DNA from: Microbacterium sp. ET2
GTDB lineage: Bacteria > Actinomycetota > Actinomycetes > Actinomycetales > Microbacteriaceae
DNA length: 64,000 nucleotides
Assembly: GCF_030347395.1 (NCBI RefSeq)
Contig: NZ_CP128170.1
Location: 1,612,001-1,676,000, forward strand
Direction: 5' to 3'
This document shows, piece after piece, positions 9,154 through 16,823 of this stretch. How positions within the stretch are numbered: position 1 is the first letter of the stretch; each line of letters starts with the position of its first letter. The notes beneath the pieces are model-generated. The model ran no database searches and was not told the origin of the DNA. It saw only the letters and a program-made list of their open reading frames with translations. A program made the translations under genes and the position numbers.

Positions 9154-9425
9154 CAGTACTCCTTCAACACGTCGTTGCGTCTACTGCAAAGGCGCGACCA
9201 TGTTCTCATCTCACACCTTCGCCAGCAGCGTTCAGGTTCGCCAAGTCCGAAGACTGAACAGCGCCCGTCGCACCTAGAGCCTCACGACCGCGGATGCGCG
9301 AGAGCGGCACCTCTTCCGTTCGTTGCCCGATTAGTGGATGGGCTTGCGGCCGCGCGGATCCGGATCGCGGCTCTCCGAGATCACGAACTCCGGCGGAAGA
9401 GTGGCTCGCGCTTACACTTGGGGCC

Positions 9426-9671
9426 ATGCGTCCGCCCGCCATACCATCCGGCTGGCTCTTGAGCACCATTGCGCAGTTCGACGCACTCACCGACCTCGCC
9501 AACCTCGTGATCGCGCGCCTAGCGGAGGCTGCCGCGGACGGCAACTCGGCCGCGTCGAATGAGATCATCTGGCTGCGTGGCGGGTTGAGGGAAGTCGATC
9601 CGCGAGATGCGACCTCCATCACAACGCTTGCTTCTTCGTTGTCTCAACGCGCTGCCGAGTTGGGACCATGA
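9426..9671 (+). CDS. small protein preceding zeta-toxin-like gene, candidate antitoxin
   Basis: An 81-residue, mostly helical acidic protein from ATG 9426 (MRPPAIPSGW...). Its stop overlaps the start of the zeta-like gene by 4 bases (ATGA at 9668-9671), as in toxin-antitoxin operons. Epsilon-type antitoxins of zeta toxins are about this size, and many actinobacterial zeta toxins have such a short partner. I see no convincing sequence signature, so the antitoxin role rests on position and size. Confidence 0.55.
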   Translation: MRPPAIPSGWLLSTIAQFDALTDLANLVIARLAEAAADGNSAASNEIIWLRGGLREVDPRDATSITTLASSLSQRAAELGP

Positions 9672-10642
9672 GCGGCATCAACCCGGTCCCGTTGATCTTC
9701 GCCGGTACCGAACCGAGCCCCGCGCCGGAGCTCATGCTCGTCGTCGGACAACCGGGCGCGGGAGCACAGAGTCTGATTTACGCCCTACTCAGCGAGCACG
9801 CCCCCCGTTTTGCCAGCGTCGCCGCCGAGGACTTTGCCGCGTTTTATCCGGACTTTCTCGAGCTCGCCACTTGGCGCCCACTGGACGCCCCTGCGGCTAT
9901 GGCCCCGCGAGTGGCTGAGTGGATCGGCGCGACCCTCGACTACGCGCGCACTGCTCGGCGGTCGCTGCAGTTCACAACGAGCGTGAGCACCCCGGCGCCT
10001 GCGATCGGCACGGCCGCGGCTTTCAAGGCGGACGGGTTCTCAACGCACCTTGTAGTTGTCGCCACTCCACGTCACGAAAGTCTGTTGTCAACAGCCTCCC
10101 GCTACCTGAACGCTCGCCGTCTGCGACTACCGGCCCGGTTCACGGATCGCGCCGCGCATGACCGCGGCTTCGCCGGCACCCAAGCGCTTGCCCGGGCAGC
10201 CGACGATTCCGCTGACCTGGACCGAGTGACTGTGCTCGATCAGACCGGCCGGCGACTATTCGACGCCACCCATCCGGATGGGCTGGCCGGCGTCGCTGAG
10301 GTGGTCAAGGTGGCACACGCTGCACCGGTTTCGGTCCTCGAGGGTGCCCGATGGTTCGGGGAGCTACGCGCGATCACCGACTTCGCGAGGCGCGCGCGTG
10401 AACTCGCGCCTCCCGTGGCTGAAGTGCTCATCGAGCTGCACGAACTCGCGCGGACAGAGGTCCTACCGCGCATGCCCGTGCCACCCGATTCGTCCTTTGT
10501 GGTCGAACAGGTGATGCGTTTGCGCTCCGAGATCGACGCGCTCTCGCGCGAGCTACCAGAATCCGCTCGATCGATCGAGCGGATGCAAGAGGCCGGGCCA
10601 GTGGTGTCGCCCGCACCGTCGCGGGGTGGGCCGTCGCTGTAG
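9668..10642 (+). CDS. zeta-toxin-like P-loop protein with altered Walker A
   Basis: A 324-residue protein resembling zeta toxins, kinases that phosphorylate UDP-N-acetylglucosamine. The P-loop region reads VVGQPGAGAQSLIY (about 25-38). The lysine expected in GxxGxGKS/T is missing, replaced by Ala-Gln. The following VAAEDFAAFYPDF aligns with the zeta substrate-binding DxxR..HP region, although the usual His is also absent. A basic region near ARRLRLPARFTDRAAHDRG fits the lid. Without the lysine, kinase activity is doubtful; the protein may be inactive, immunity-like or repurposed. It is translationally coupled to the small gene before it. The next 281 bases hold no gene I can support. Confidence 0.68.
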   Translation: MSGINPVPLIFAGTEPSPAPELMLVVGQPGAGAQSLIYALLSEHAPRFASVAAEDFAAFYPDFLELATWRPLDAPAAMAPRVAEWIGATLDYARTARRSLQFTTSVSTPAPAIGTAAAFKADGFSTHLVVVATPRHESLLSTASRYLNARRLRLPARFTDRAAHDRGFAGTQALARAADDSADLDRVTVLDQTGRRLFDATHPDGLAGVAEVVKVAHAAPVSVLEGARWFGELRAITDFARRARELAPPVAEVLIELHELARTEVLPRMPVPPDSSFVVEQVMRLRSEIDALSRELPESARSIERMQEAGPVVSPAPSRGGPSL

Positions 10643-10923
10643 GCACCGTTGCTCAGTCGTCCCCCTCGCTCCGATAACCAGCTCGCCTAGCGGTCGGGCG
10701 GGGCGCAGTGCCCGAGAGCGCACGGTTGCTAAGCGGAGCCGGCGCGCAGCGTCGCGCGGAGTCTGCAAAGAGTGAGCGTCGGGAACGGAGCCGTGCGCGA
10801 CCGCTACAGTCTCGCGTTCGGAGCGATGGTCGTAACGGGCACATCGGGTCGATGGCTCCGGCCCTTATCTGCGCCTGGCTATTCTCCTGCACTAGCGAAC
10901 GCGGCCGCAGACGCCGACCCGCG

Positions 10924-11175
10924 CTACTGCGACCGACTCTCCCACTCCTCGATGAACGCGCGTCGGTCGGCGGTCGGGTTAGTGATCAGAAGCTGGATTC
11001 TGCGGGCCAGCGCCTCGGCATCAACTCCCTCTTTACTCGACAGCGGCTCGACGCACCACGCGACGTCCTCTTCTACGGTGTACCCGGGTTCAGTAGCCGA
11101 CCGGGAAGGGTGGTAGCGGAAGGCGCATTCGGCGACGCGAAAGATGAGTTCCTCGACATCTGCGCGGTCGATCAT
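10924..11175 (-). CDS. hypothetical protein in integrative element
   Basis: An 83-residue acidic protein starting MIDRADVEEL at ATG 11175. This start is chosen because AAAGGAG lies five bases upstream. A longer version from ATG 11199 would overlap the preceding stop by 4 bases but has no good ribosome site. The sequence (FRVAECAFRYHPSR, ALARRIQLLITNPTADRRA) looks helical and matches no family I know. It ends the minus-strand run of element genes. Confidence 0.5.
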   Translation of the reverse strand: MIDRADVEELIFRVAECAFRYHPSRSATEPGYTVEEDVAWCVEPLSSKEGVDAEALARRIQLLITNPTADRRAFIEEWESRSQ

Positions 11176-11195
11176 GCAGGCTCCTTTGGTCGTTG

Positions 11196-12143
11196 TCATC
11201 GTCCCATCTCCCGAGTCTGCGCGTGACTGCGTGTGGGACGCGGAGCGTCGTCGCTCGCCCGGGGAGCGCTGCGCGACGAGTGGCGAAGCTGGTCGTTAAT
11301 CGCACGCGCGATGGCGTCGAGTCGCTCGTCTTCTCGTTCGCGAGCAACGCTGGCGTCGGAGCGTGCTGTGGGTTTCGAACGCCCCGGAGCGGTGGAATGA
11401 CGATACTCGGCGCGGGCGCGCGCGCAGTCTCGTTGAAAAGCGGCAAGCAGCTCGACTGGCGTCCCCAACTCCCCAAGCATCGTCTCAATCTCGGCGGTTG
11501 TCCGTGATCGCGTGAAAAACATCGTCGCGGCGAAGCGATTGGCGTCGCGTTCAGCCTTCGCGGTGCGATGAACGCGGTAGGCGGGAAGTCCCGCGTCGAG
11601 ACGTCGCTTCTCTCTCGCTCGCCACACCCGCTGCTTCTCCAACTGCGCGTCACGGTTGCGGGCGTAGTACTCCCGGCGACGTGCTTTGACCTGCTCCGCG
11701 TGGTTCTCGTAGTAGCGGGCGGCACCGACGCGCTTCTGCTCCGGGTCGGCGCGGTACTTCTCGCGCAGCTTGGCATTCTCCCGATCCCGGTGCCCGTCGC
11801 GCCATCGCTTGTTCCGCTCCCGCTTCGCTAACCGGAAGCTATCGGGGTCCGCCGCGCGCTGTGCCGCCCGGTACTGACGCTGCGCCTCGAGGTGGCGTTC
11901 GCGGTTTTCCGCGTACCAATCGCGGGCCCGTGCGCGGGCTGCCGCGCGGCGCTCCTCATCAGCGCGTTCCTTGTCACGCCTGGCCCGGTCTCGTTCGCGA
12001 CGCCGGGCCTTGCTTGCCTCGCTCCCGCGGTCATCGCGATACCGCTTGACCTTGTCGGGGTTGGCTTGCTTCCACTGCTTGAGTCGTTTAGCTTTGCGAC
12101 GGGCGCGGGCCGCAGCATCTGAGTCACTGGCTTCCGTCGCCAT
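11196..12143 (-). CDS. highly charged Arg/Lys/Glu-rich element protein
   Basis: A 315-residue protein whose first ~190 residues are dominated by Arg, Lys, Glu, Asp and Ala, with degenerate repeats of the form YxxNRxxxLExQRxYRA (DWYAENRERHLEAQRQYRAA, YYARNRDAQLEKQRVWRA). These should form long charged single helices or coiled coil. The last ~120 residues contain FTRSRTTAEIETMLGELG and are less charged. Similar repeats occur in phage and mobile-element proteins near HNH nucleases, but no HNH motif is present. The gene follows the NrdH-like gene by 6 bases. Function unknown; nucleic-acid binding is a guess from charge. Confidence 0.5.
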   Translation of the reverse strand: MATEASDSDAAARARRKAKRLKQWKQANPDKVKRYRDDRGSEASKARRRERDRARRDKERADEERRAAARARARDWYAENRERHLEAQRQYRAAQRAADPDSFRLAKRERNKRWRDGHRDRENAKLREKYRADPEQKRVGAARYYENHAEQVKARRREYYARNRDAQLEKQRVWRAREKRRLDAGLPAYRVHRTAKAERDANRFAATMFFTRSRTTAEIETMLGELGTPVELLAAFQRDCARARAEYRHSTAPGRSKPTARSDASVAREREDERLDAIARAINDQLRHSSRSAPRASDDAPRPTRSHAQTREMGR

Positions 12144-12149
12144 GACGTG

Positions 12150-12452
12150 TCACACCCGCCCGATTGGCGAGCCCGTTGTCGGGCCGCAGTCCGGCTCGCC
12201 GTCGATACGAGCGGCGAGCTGAGTGAACAGGTCAGGCCGAAACCCCGACCAGTGCATGTCGGGATGCTGACCGACGACTACTACGGGCGCCTGTGAATAG
12301 CCGAGTGTTCGAGTCACCAGCTCCACCGCCGCAGGATCGGTTGAGAGGTTGACAACTTGGAAGTCGATTCCCAGTGCCGCCAATGCCCGACACGTCAGGG
12401 TGCAACGAATGCAGCCAGGACCAGTCGTGTACACGGTGACGGTTGCCATCAT
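12150..12452 (-). CDS. NrdH/glutaredoxin-like redoxin
   Basis: A 100-residue thioredoxin-fold protein starting at ATGATG (12452/12449). The redox motif CIRC is in VYTTGPGCIRCTLTCRAL (residues 7-24), and the cis-Pro segment LGYSQAPVVVVG plus HWSGFRPDLF match NrdH redoxins, which reduce class Ib ribonucleotide reductase. It is encoded inside the integrative element rather than next to nrdIEF, and its start overlaps the stop of the HTH gene before it. Actinophages and mobile elements often carry such redoxins. Confidence 0.8.
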   Translation of the reverse strand: MMATVTVYTTGPGCIRCTLTCRALAALGIDFQVVNLSTDPAAVELVTRTLGYSQAPVVVVGQHPDMHWSGFRPDLFTQLAARIDGEPDCGPTTGSPIGRV

Positions 12453-12691
12453 CGCCGCCGAAGGTTGCGGATGTCGTGCCGACAGATTTGAGCGTTGTCT
12501 TCCTTGAACTGCTCAACCTCCAATGCGTCATAGCGCACCGCTCGCCCAAGCTTGAAGAAGTTCGGGCCCCGTCGGTAGTAGCGCCAGATCGCGAGTGCAT
12601 TCTCGGTCACCCCGAGCTTGGCAGCGACCTCAGCGGGGGTGAGTAGCCGACGCTCGTCTGCACTGGCCTTCCCCGTTGATGTGTTCGTCAT
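12449..12691 (-). CDS. excisionase-type helix-turn-helix protein
   Basis: An 80-residue DNA-binding protein. LLTPAEVAAKLGVTENALAI followed by WRYYRRGPNFFKLGRAVRYD is the winged helix of the MerR/Xis (helix_turn_helix_17) family: recognition helix, wing, then arginine-rich strand. Divergent from the integrase-side genes and in the same element, it is a good candidate recombination directionality factor or small repressor. Its stop overlaps the redoxin start by 4 bases. Confidence 0.72.
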   Translation of the reverse strand: MTNTSTGKASADERRLLTPAEVAAKLGVTENALAIWRYYRRGPNFFKLGRAVRYDALEVEQFKEDNAQICRHDIRNLRRR

Positions 12692-12722
12692 TTCCAGCCT
12701 CCTTGCATACCCTTTCCAATGT

Positions 12723-12753
12723 TTGACATGAGTAGAGCATTATTTGCTATAGT
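12723..12753 (+). promoter_or_regulatory. candidate promoter of the integrase-side operon
   Basis: TTGACA (12723-12728) is followed by TTGCTATAGT, giving -10 candidates GCTATA (17-base spacer) or TATAGT (19-base spacer, 12748-12753). The stretch is AT-rich compared with its surroundings and lies between the divergent HTH genes. It likely drives the genes at 12816 and 13399. Confidence 0.45.
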
Positions 12754-12815
12754 CAGTCAAGGGCAATCTGCGTATGAACGACGCGGTCTGACAGACTGAG
12801 GAGGTGAAGGTCGAT

Positions 12816-13406
12816 GTGCGCACACCTGACGGAGCGCCCATTACATGGGAAGATGCGACACTGCCCGTCGGTTCCGCGTTGCGGATTGCTCCTGCGTTTC
12901 GCGCAAGCGCCACTGACGAAGCTGTTGGTATCGAGACAACGTTGCACGCCCGATACCAGGCATCCGAGGGTCGCTACCTGGTCAGCGAGGTCAACAATCG
13001 TGCCCTCCGTGCCGACGTCGAGGTGAACAACCTCGCGCTTCGGCAGGTGCCGATCCAGGGCCTGATTCAGGCGGCGGCACCGCACTGCATCGCGCTCACT
13101 CTCGACAACGATGCTGATCCGACGGCGACGTGGACCACTGCCGCGGAATTGAGTAGCACCACCGGACGGATCATCCCCGAATGGCTAGCGAAGGACCTCG
13201 TCAAGCTAGCCAACAAGGATGCCCGGATGGACGCCATCGAGATCCTCTATGGCACCGCAGCCCTTGCCGGGCTGCCACCCGTGAGGGCCGTGCAGCACGA
13301 ACTCGGAGTACCCCATCGCACCGCTTCTGACTGGATCAAGAAGGCTCGTGCCGCTGGGCGCCTGGAGGGCATGAACTACATCGTCGGCCGACAGGCGGAT
13401 GGGTAG
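12816..13406 (+). CDS. HTH-containing protein upstream of integrase
   Basis: A 196-residue protein. I chose GTG 12816 because GAGGAGG (12798-12804) is 11 bases upstream; an earlier GTG at 12804 overlaps that site. The N-terminal ~110 residues (DVEVNNLALRQVPIQGLIQA) are beta-rich and unrecognised. The C-terminus, LPPVRAVQHELGVPHRTASD followed by WIKKARAAGRLEG, is a clear helix-turn-helix. The stop lies 8 bases inside the integrase gene, so the two are co-translated. Many actinobacterial elements have a small HTH protein of this kind directly before int. It may regulate integration. Confidence 0.6.
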   Translation: MRTPDGAPITWEDATLPVGSALRIAPAFRASATDEAVGIETTLHARYQASEGRYLVSEVNNRALRADVEVNNLALRQVPIQGLIQAAAPHCIALTLDNDADPTATWTTAAELSSTTGRIIPEWLAKDLVKLANKDARMDAIEILYGTAALAGLPPVRAVQHELGVPHRTASDWIKKARAAGRLEGMNYIVGRQADG

Positions 13407-14565
13407 CATCCAGTCCTATTCCACGAAGGACGGCAAACGATACCTCGTCCGATACAAGAAGCCAGATCGCACTCACGGGGCGAAGCGAGGCTTCCGGACA
13501 AAGCGCGACGCCGAGGAGTTCCTGGCCAGCGTCACGGTCGCAATTAGGCAGCAGGAGTACGTCGACCCGAGCGACTCCCGCATCACTATCGGCGAACTGG
13601 GCGAGATCTGGCTCCAGGACCAGCAGGCGGTTCTCAAACCCTCGTCGATGCATCCCCTCGAGTCATGCTGGCGCGTTCACGTGCAGCCGAGATGGGGATC
13701 CATCCGTGTCAACGCCGTCCGCTACAGCGATGCCCGGAGCTGGGTCACTGAACTGAGCGAAAGACGCGGCGCATCCACCGTGATCCGCGCATATGGCATC
13801 CTCGCGTCGATTCTCGACGTGGCCGTGCGGGACCGTCGGCTCAGAGAGAACCCGGTGCGGGGGATCAAGCTGCCCCGCAAACAGCCCAAACGACGCGTGT
13901 ACTTGACCCATCGACAGGTCGAGCTGCTCGCCAGCGAATCTCGATACCCAGACATCATCCTCTTTCTCGCGTACACCGGGTTGCGGTGGGGAGAAGCCAC
14001 GGGGCTCCGCGTCCGCGATGTCGACCCGATGCGCCGGCGCGTGCACGTGCAAGAGAACGCCGTCATGGTCAACGGCACCGTTCACACCGGCACACCCAAG
14101 ACTCACGCGGCCAGGTCCGTGCCCTACCCTGACTTCCTCGACCCGGCCATCCGCGCAGACATGCGGGGGAAGGCAGCTGAGCATCTCCTCTTCGGCGACG
14201 GCGACGAACACCTCCGGCTCCCCAGCTCCCAAGATGGCTGGTTCGCTGCCGCCGTCCGCCGCGCACGAGAGATCGACCCCGATTTCCCCTACATCTCCCC
14301 TCACGATCTCCGGCACACCGCTGCGAGCCTCGCTATCAGCGCCGGCGCAAACGTCAAAGCAGTACAGCGGATGCTCGGTCACGCCAGCGCGGCGATGACA
14401 CTTGACACGTACGCCGATCTCTTTGACGACGACCTGGATTACGTCGCACAGGCGCTCAGCCGCGCTCGCGACACCCAGCGCACGATCACCGTTCCGGAGA
14501 GTTCGCACGCAGGACCCGCCGGTTATCGCGGGCCCGGGCGCAGCTACGGTCAACTCGATCGCTGA
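13399..14565 (+). CDS. tyrosine recombinase / phage-type integrase
   Basis: A 388-residue site-specific recombinase. Residues 1-60 form an arm-binding domain (SIQSYSTKDGKRYLVRYKK) and about 65-160 a SAM-like core-binding domain. The catalytic domain follows, with Arg in AYTGLRWGEATGLRV, HxxR in SPHDLRHTAASLAIS, and the final His/Tyr in MLGHASAAMTLDTYADLFDD. All catalytic residues are present, so it should be active. The gene points towards tRNA-Ser(CGA), whose 3' end is the likely attachment site. Confidence 0.93.
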   Translation: MGSIQSYSTKDGKRYLVRYKKPDRTHGAKRGFRTKRDAEEFLASVTVAIRQQEYVDPSDSRITIGELGEIWLQDQQAVLKPSSMHPLESCWRVHVQPRWGSIRVNAVRYSDARSWVTELSERRGASTVIRAYGILASILDVAVRDRRLRENPVRGIKLPRKQPKRRVYLTHRQVELLASESRYPDIILFLAYTGLRWGEATGLRVRDVDPMRRRVHVQENAVMVNGTVHTGTPKTHAARSVPYPDFLDPAIRADMRGKAAEHLLFGDGDEHLRLPSSQDGWFAAAVRRAREIDPDFPYISPHDLRHTAASLAISAGANVKAVQRMLGHASAAMTLDTYADLFDDDLDYVAQALSRARDTQRTITVPESSHAGPAGYRGPGRSYGQLDR

Positions 14566-14692
14566 CCATCGCGACGCGCAAGGCGCGCTGCGACGGAGAA
14601 CCACGGCAGTTGGCAGAGCTCCCAGCGTCGAGCGCGCTGCGAACATACTTTTACCCATTCTTTACCCGCCTGCCCGGCGAAGGGTAAGACGA

Positions 14693-14732
14693 AAGCCCCG
14701 CGATCCCAGTGTTTACAAGGGTTCGCGGGGCT
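14693..14732. terminator. bidirectional hairpin between integrase and tRNA-Ser
   Basis: AAGCCCCGCGA (14693-14703) pairs perfectly with TCGCGGGGCTT (14722-14732). The stem extends through CCC/GGG with one mismatch. It lies between the convergent integrase and tRNA genes. Confidence 0.7.
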
Positions 14733-14739
14733 TCGACAA

Positions 14740-14830
14740 TGGCGGTGACGGTGGGATTTGAACCCACGGTAGGGGGTTACCCTACACAACTTTTCGAGAG
14801 TTGCACCTTCGGCCGCTCGGACACGTCACC
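14740..14830 (-). tRNA. tRNA-Ser(CGA)
   Basis: The minus strand folds as a serine tRNA with a long variable arm. The acceptor stem is GGTGACG/CGTCACC, the discriminator base is G and CCA is encoded (complement of 14740-14742). The anticodon loop CTCGAAA gives anticodon CGA, reading UCG. The T-arm is GTGGGTTCAAATCCCAC. Its 3' end faces the integrase gene, so it is the probable insertion site of the element to the left. Confidence 0.93.
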
Positions 14831-14885
14831 GCCGATGAGTCTACGACACGCCGCGGTCGGTCGCGAATCGCGGCATCCGATCCCT

Positions 14886-14996
14886 TCGCCTGGCGACAAT
14901 GGTCGGGGCTTGCAGCGGATCGCGCCAGGCGAGCCGCGCGGGTACCTGCTCGCCTGTCACGGTGTGCGCCAGCCCGCAGCACACCGTGACAGGCGA
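14886..14996. repeat. nested inverted repeats upstream of lactate dehydrogenase
   Basis: TCGCCTGGCG (14886-14895) is inverted at 14923-14932 after a 27-base gap. Next, TCGCCTGTCACGGTGTGC (14950-14967) is perfectly inverted at 14979-14996 with an 11-base loop. The spacing and motifs recur near 32697-32781, so this looks like a dispersed intergenic repeat rather than a single operator. Confidence 0.7.
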
Positions 14997-15114
14997 ACGG
15001 CCGAAGACGAGAACCGAAGGACGGATGCCGCGGGCCGACGACCACGGCCGCACCACTTACTCGGCGGCGAGACATCGGACCACACCCGCGCACCCGCGCT
15101 GGGAGACTGAGCGC

Positions 15115-16065
15115 ATGGCGGTCATCGAGAACTCCAAGGTCACCATCGTCGGCGCCGGAAGCGTGGGCGCGAGCACCGCGTACGCCGCGCTGATCCGCGG
15201 CTCAGCCCGCCACGTCGCCCTCTACGACATCGCCACGGCGAAGGTCGACGCCGAAGTGCTCGACCTCGCCCACGGCACCCAGTTCACCGGTCGGAGCGAC
15301 ATCACCGGCGGCAGCGACATCGGCGTCGCCGAGGGGTCGCACGTCGTCGTCATCACCGCCGGCGCGAAACAGGACCCCGGGCAGACGCGGATCGACCTGG
15401 CGGGAGTCAACGCCGGCATCCTCCAACGCATGCTGCCCGAGCTCCTCGACGTCGCCCCAAACGCGATCTACGTCATCGTGACGAACCCCTGTGACGTGCT
15501 GACGGTCCGCGCGCAGCAGGAGACCGGACTCCCTCCCGAGCGCATCTTCGCCTCGGGCACCGTGCTCGACACCTCGCGCCTGCGATGGAAGCTCGCGCAG
15601 CGCGCCGGGGTCTCGACCTCGAGCGTGCACGCCTACATCGTCGGCGAGCACGGCGACACCGAGTTCCCGCTGTGGTCTCGGGCGACGATCGGCACCGTGC
15701 CGATCCGCGAGTGGCAGGCCGCGGGCCATCCGCCGATGACGCAGACCGAACTCGACGAGATCGCCGTGGATGTGCGGGATGCCGCGTACAAGGTCATCCA
15801 GGGGAAGGGCGCGACGAACCACGCCATCGGCCTCTCCAGTGCCCGCATCATCGAGGCGATCCTCGGCGATGAGCACGCGGTGATGCCGGTCTCGACCGTG
15901 CTGCGCGACTTCCACGGCGTCGACGGCGTTGCCCTCTCGGTGCCGTCGATCGTCAGCGCGTCGGGTGCGACCCCGGTGCGTGAGACCGGCTTCTCCGATC
16001 ACGAGCTCGAGCTGTTCCAGCGTTCGGCCGAGGCGATCCACGACGTCGCGCGGTCGCTCCCCTGA
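15115..16065 (+). CDS. ldh: L-lactate dehydrogenase
   Basis: A 316-residue NAD-dependent L-lactate dehydrogenase that interconverts pyruvate and lactate in the cytoplasm. The Rossmann motif VTIVGAGSVGASTAYA is at residues 9-24. VIVTNPCDVLT follows, and the catalytic His is in YIVGEHGDTEFPLWS. The length is normal. Start ATG 15115 is chosen because in-frame sequence upstream has no LDH similarity and the N-terminus MAVIENSKVTIVG is typical. Upstream lie strong inverted repeats. The gene is convergent with the FadR-type gene and not obviously part of an operon. Confidence 0.95.
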   Translation: MAVIENSKVTIVGAGSVGASTAYAALIRGSARHVALYDIATAKVDAEVLDLAHGTQFTGRSDITGGSDIGVAEGSHVVVITAGAKQDPGQTRIDLAGVNAGILQRMLPELLDVAPNAIYVIVTNPCDVLTVRAQQETGLPPERIFASGTVLDTSRLRWKLAQRAGVSTSSVHAYIVGEHGDTEFPLWSRATIGTVPIREWQAAGHPPMTQTELDEIAVDVRDAAYKVIQGKGATNHAIGLSSARIIEAILGDEHAVMPVSTVLRDFHGVDGVALSVPSIVSASGATPVRETGFSDHELELFQRSAEAIHDVARSLP

Positions 16066-16097
16066 CCACGGCCTCTGACCCGAAGCCGCCCGCTCCC

Positions 16098-16814
16098 TCA
16101 GCCGAGGAACCCTCGCAGCAGGGCCTCGGAGCCGGCGAGGTGTTCGAGAGTGGCCGCCTCCGCGGCATCCGCTCGCCCGGCCAGAATCGCGGTGACGATC
16201 GCCTCGTGCTGGGCGTTGGAGTGCTCGATGTTGCGGGGAAGAAGCGGGAACGCGTCGAGCCAGACATTGACCTGCGCCCGGTTCTCGGCGATGAGGGCGA
16301 CCAGCGAAGGTACCGCGGCGAGCTCGGCGATCGTCAGGTGCAGCAGCGTGTCGAGCCGGCGGTAGTCGTCCGTGCCGGCGAGCGCCGCCTCCTCGTGCCG
16401 AGCCCACAGCTCCGCCCGCGCCTCGGGGTCGAGGGTACGCCCGGCGGCGGTGCGAGCTGCGCCCGCCTCGAGCACCCGTCGAAGCCCGAGGACGTCTTCG
16501 AGCTCGGCTGAACCCACGTCGACCGCGGCCGGCTGCGGCAGCGGGTCGGCCACGAACGTGCCGCCGTACCGGCCGCGCCGCCGCACGAGGTAGCCGGTGT
16601 CGGCGAGCTCGCGGATCGCCTCGCGCACGGTGTCGCGGCTCACCCCGTACAGCCCCGCGAGCTCGCGCTCTGGCGGGAGCGACTCCCCCGGCGCGACGAC
16701 GCCCAGCCGCACCGTCTGAATCAGGCGGGCGACCGTGTCTTCGAGGGCGTTCCCCCCGCGCACCGGCCGGTAGACCGCGCGCCGTACGGCGGGAAGGGGC
16801 ACCTCGACGGACAC
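16098..16814 (-). CDS. FadR/GntR-family regulator of the gamma-glutamyl amine cluster
   Basis: A 238-residue repressor. The winged helix spans residues 25-90 (ERELAGLYGVSRDTVREAIR is the HTH; RYGGTFV is in the wing). The C-terminal FCD ligand domain carries the metal-type histidines in LLHLTIAEL and SNAQHEAIV. It is the last gene of the minus-strand cluster, 9 bases after the SDR gene, so it is probably co-transcribed and controls the cluster according to an amine-derived metabolite. I could not identify a convincing operator in the 21152-21364 divergent promoter region. Confidence 0.88.
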   Translation of the reverse strand: MSVEVPLPAVRRAVYRPVRGGNALEDTVARLIQTVRLGVVAPGESLPPERELAGLYGVSRDTVREAIRELADTGYLVRRRGRYGGTFVADPLPQPAAVDVGSAELEDVLGLRRVLEAGAARTAAGRTLDPEARAELWARHEEAALAGTDDYRRLDTLLHLTIAELAAVPSLVALIAENRAQVNVWLDAFPLLPRNIEHSNAQHEAIVTAILAGRADAAEAATLEHLAGSEALLRGFLG

Positions 16815-16823
16815 GGCACTCGC

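Larger units (their letters stand above)
8488..14740. mobile_element. integrative element inserted at tRNA-Ser(CGA)
   Basis: A tyrosine integrase gene ends 175 bases from the 3' end of tRNA-Ser, the standard arrangement for tRNA-targeted elements. Upstream are an excisionase-like HTH gene, an accessory HTH gene, a zeta-toxin-like pair and orphan genes with visibly lower GC and little family resemblance. The right border is taken as the tRNA 3' end. The left border is uncertain and is set at the first orphan gene. No capsid, portal, relaxase or conjugation gene is visible, so it is a small or decayed element. Confidence 0.55.
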
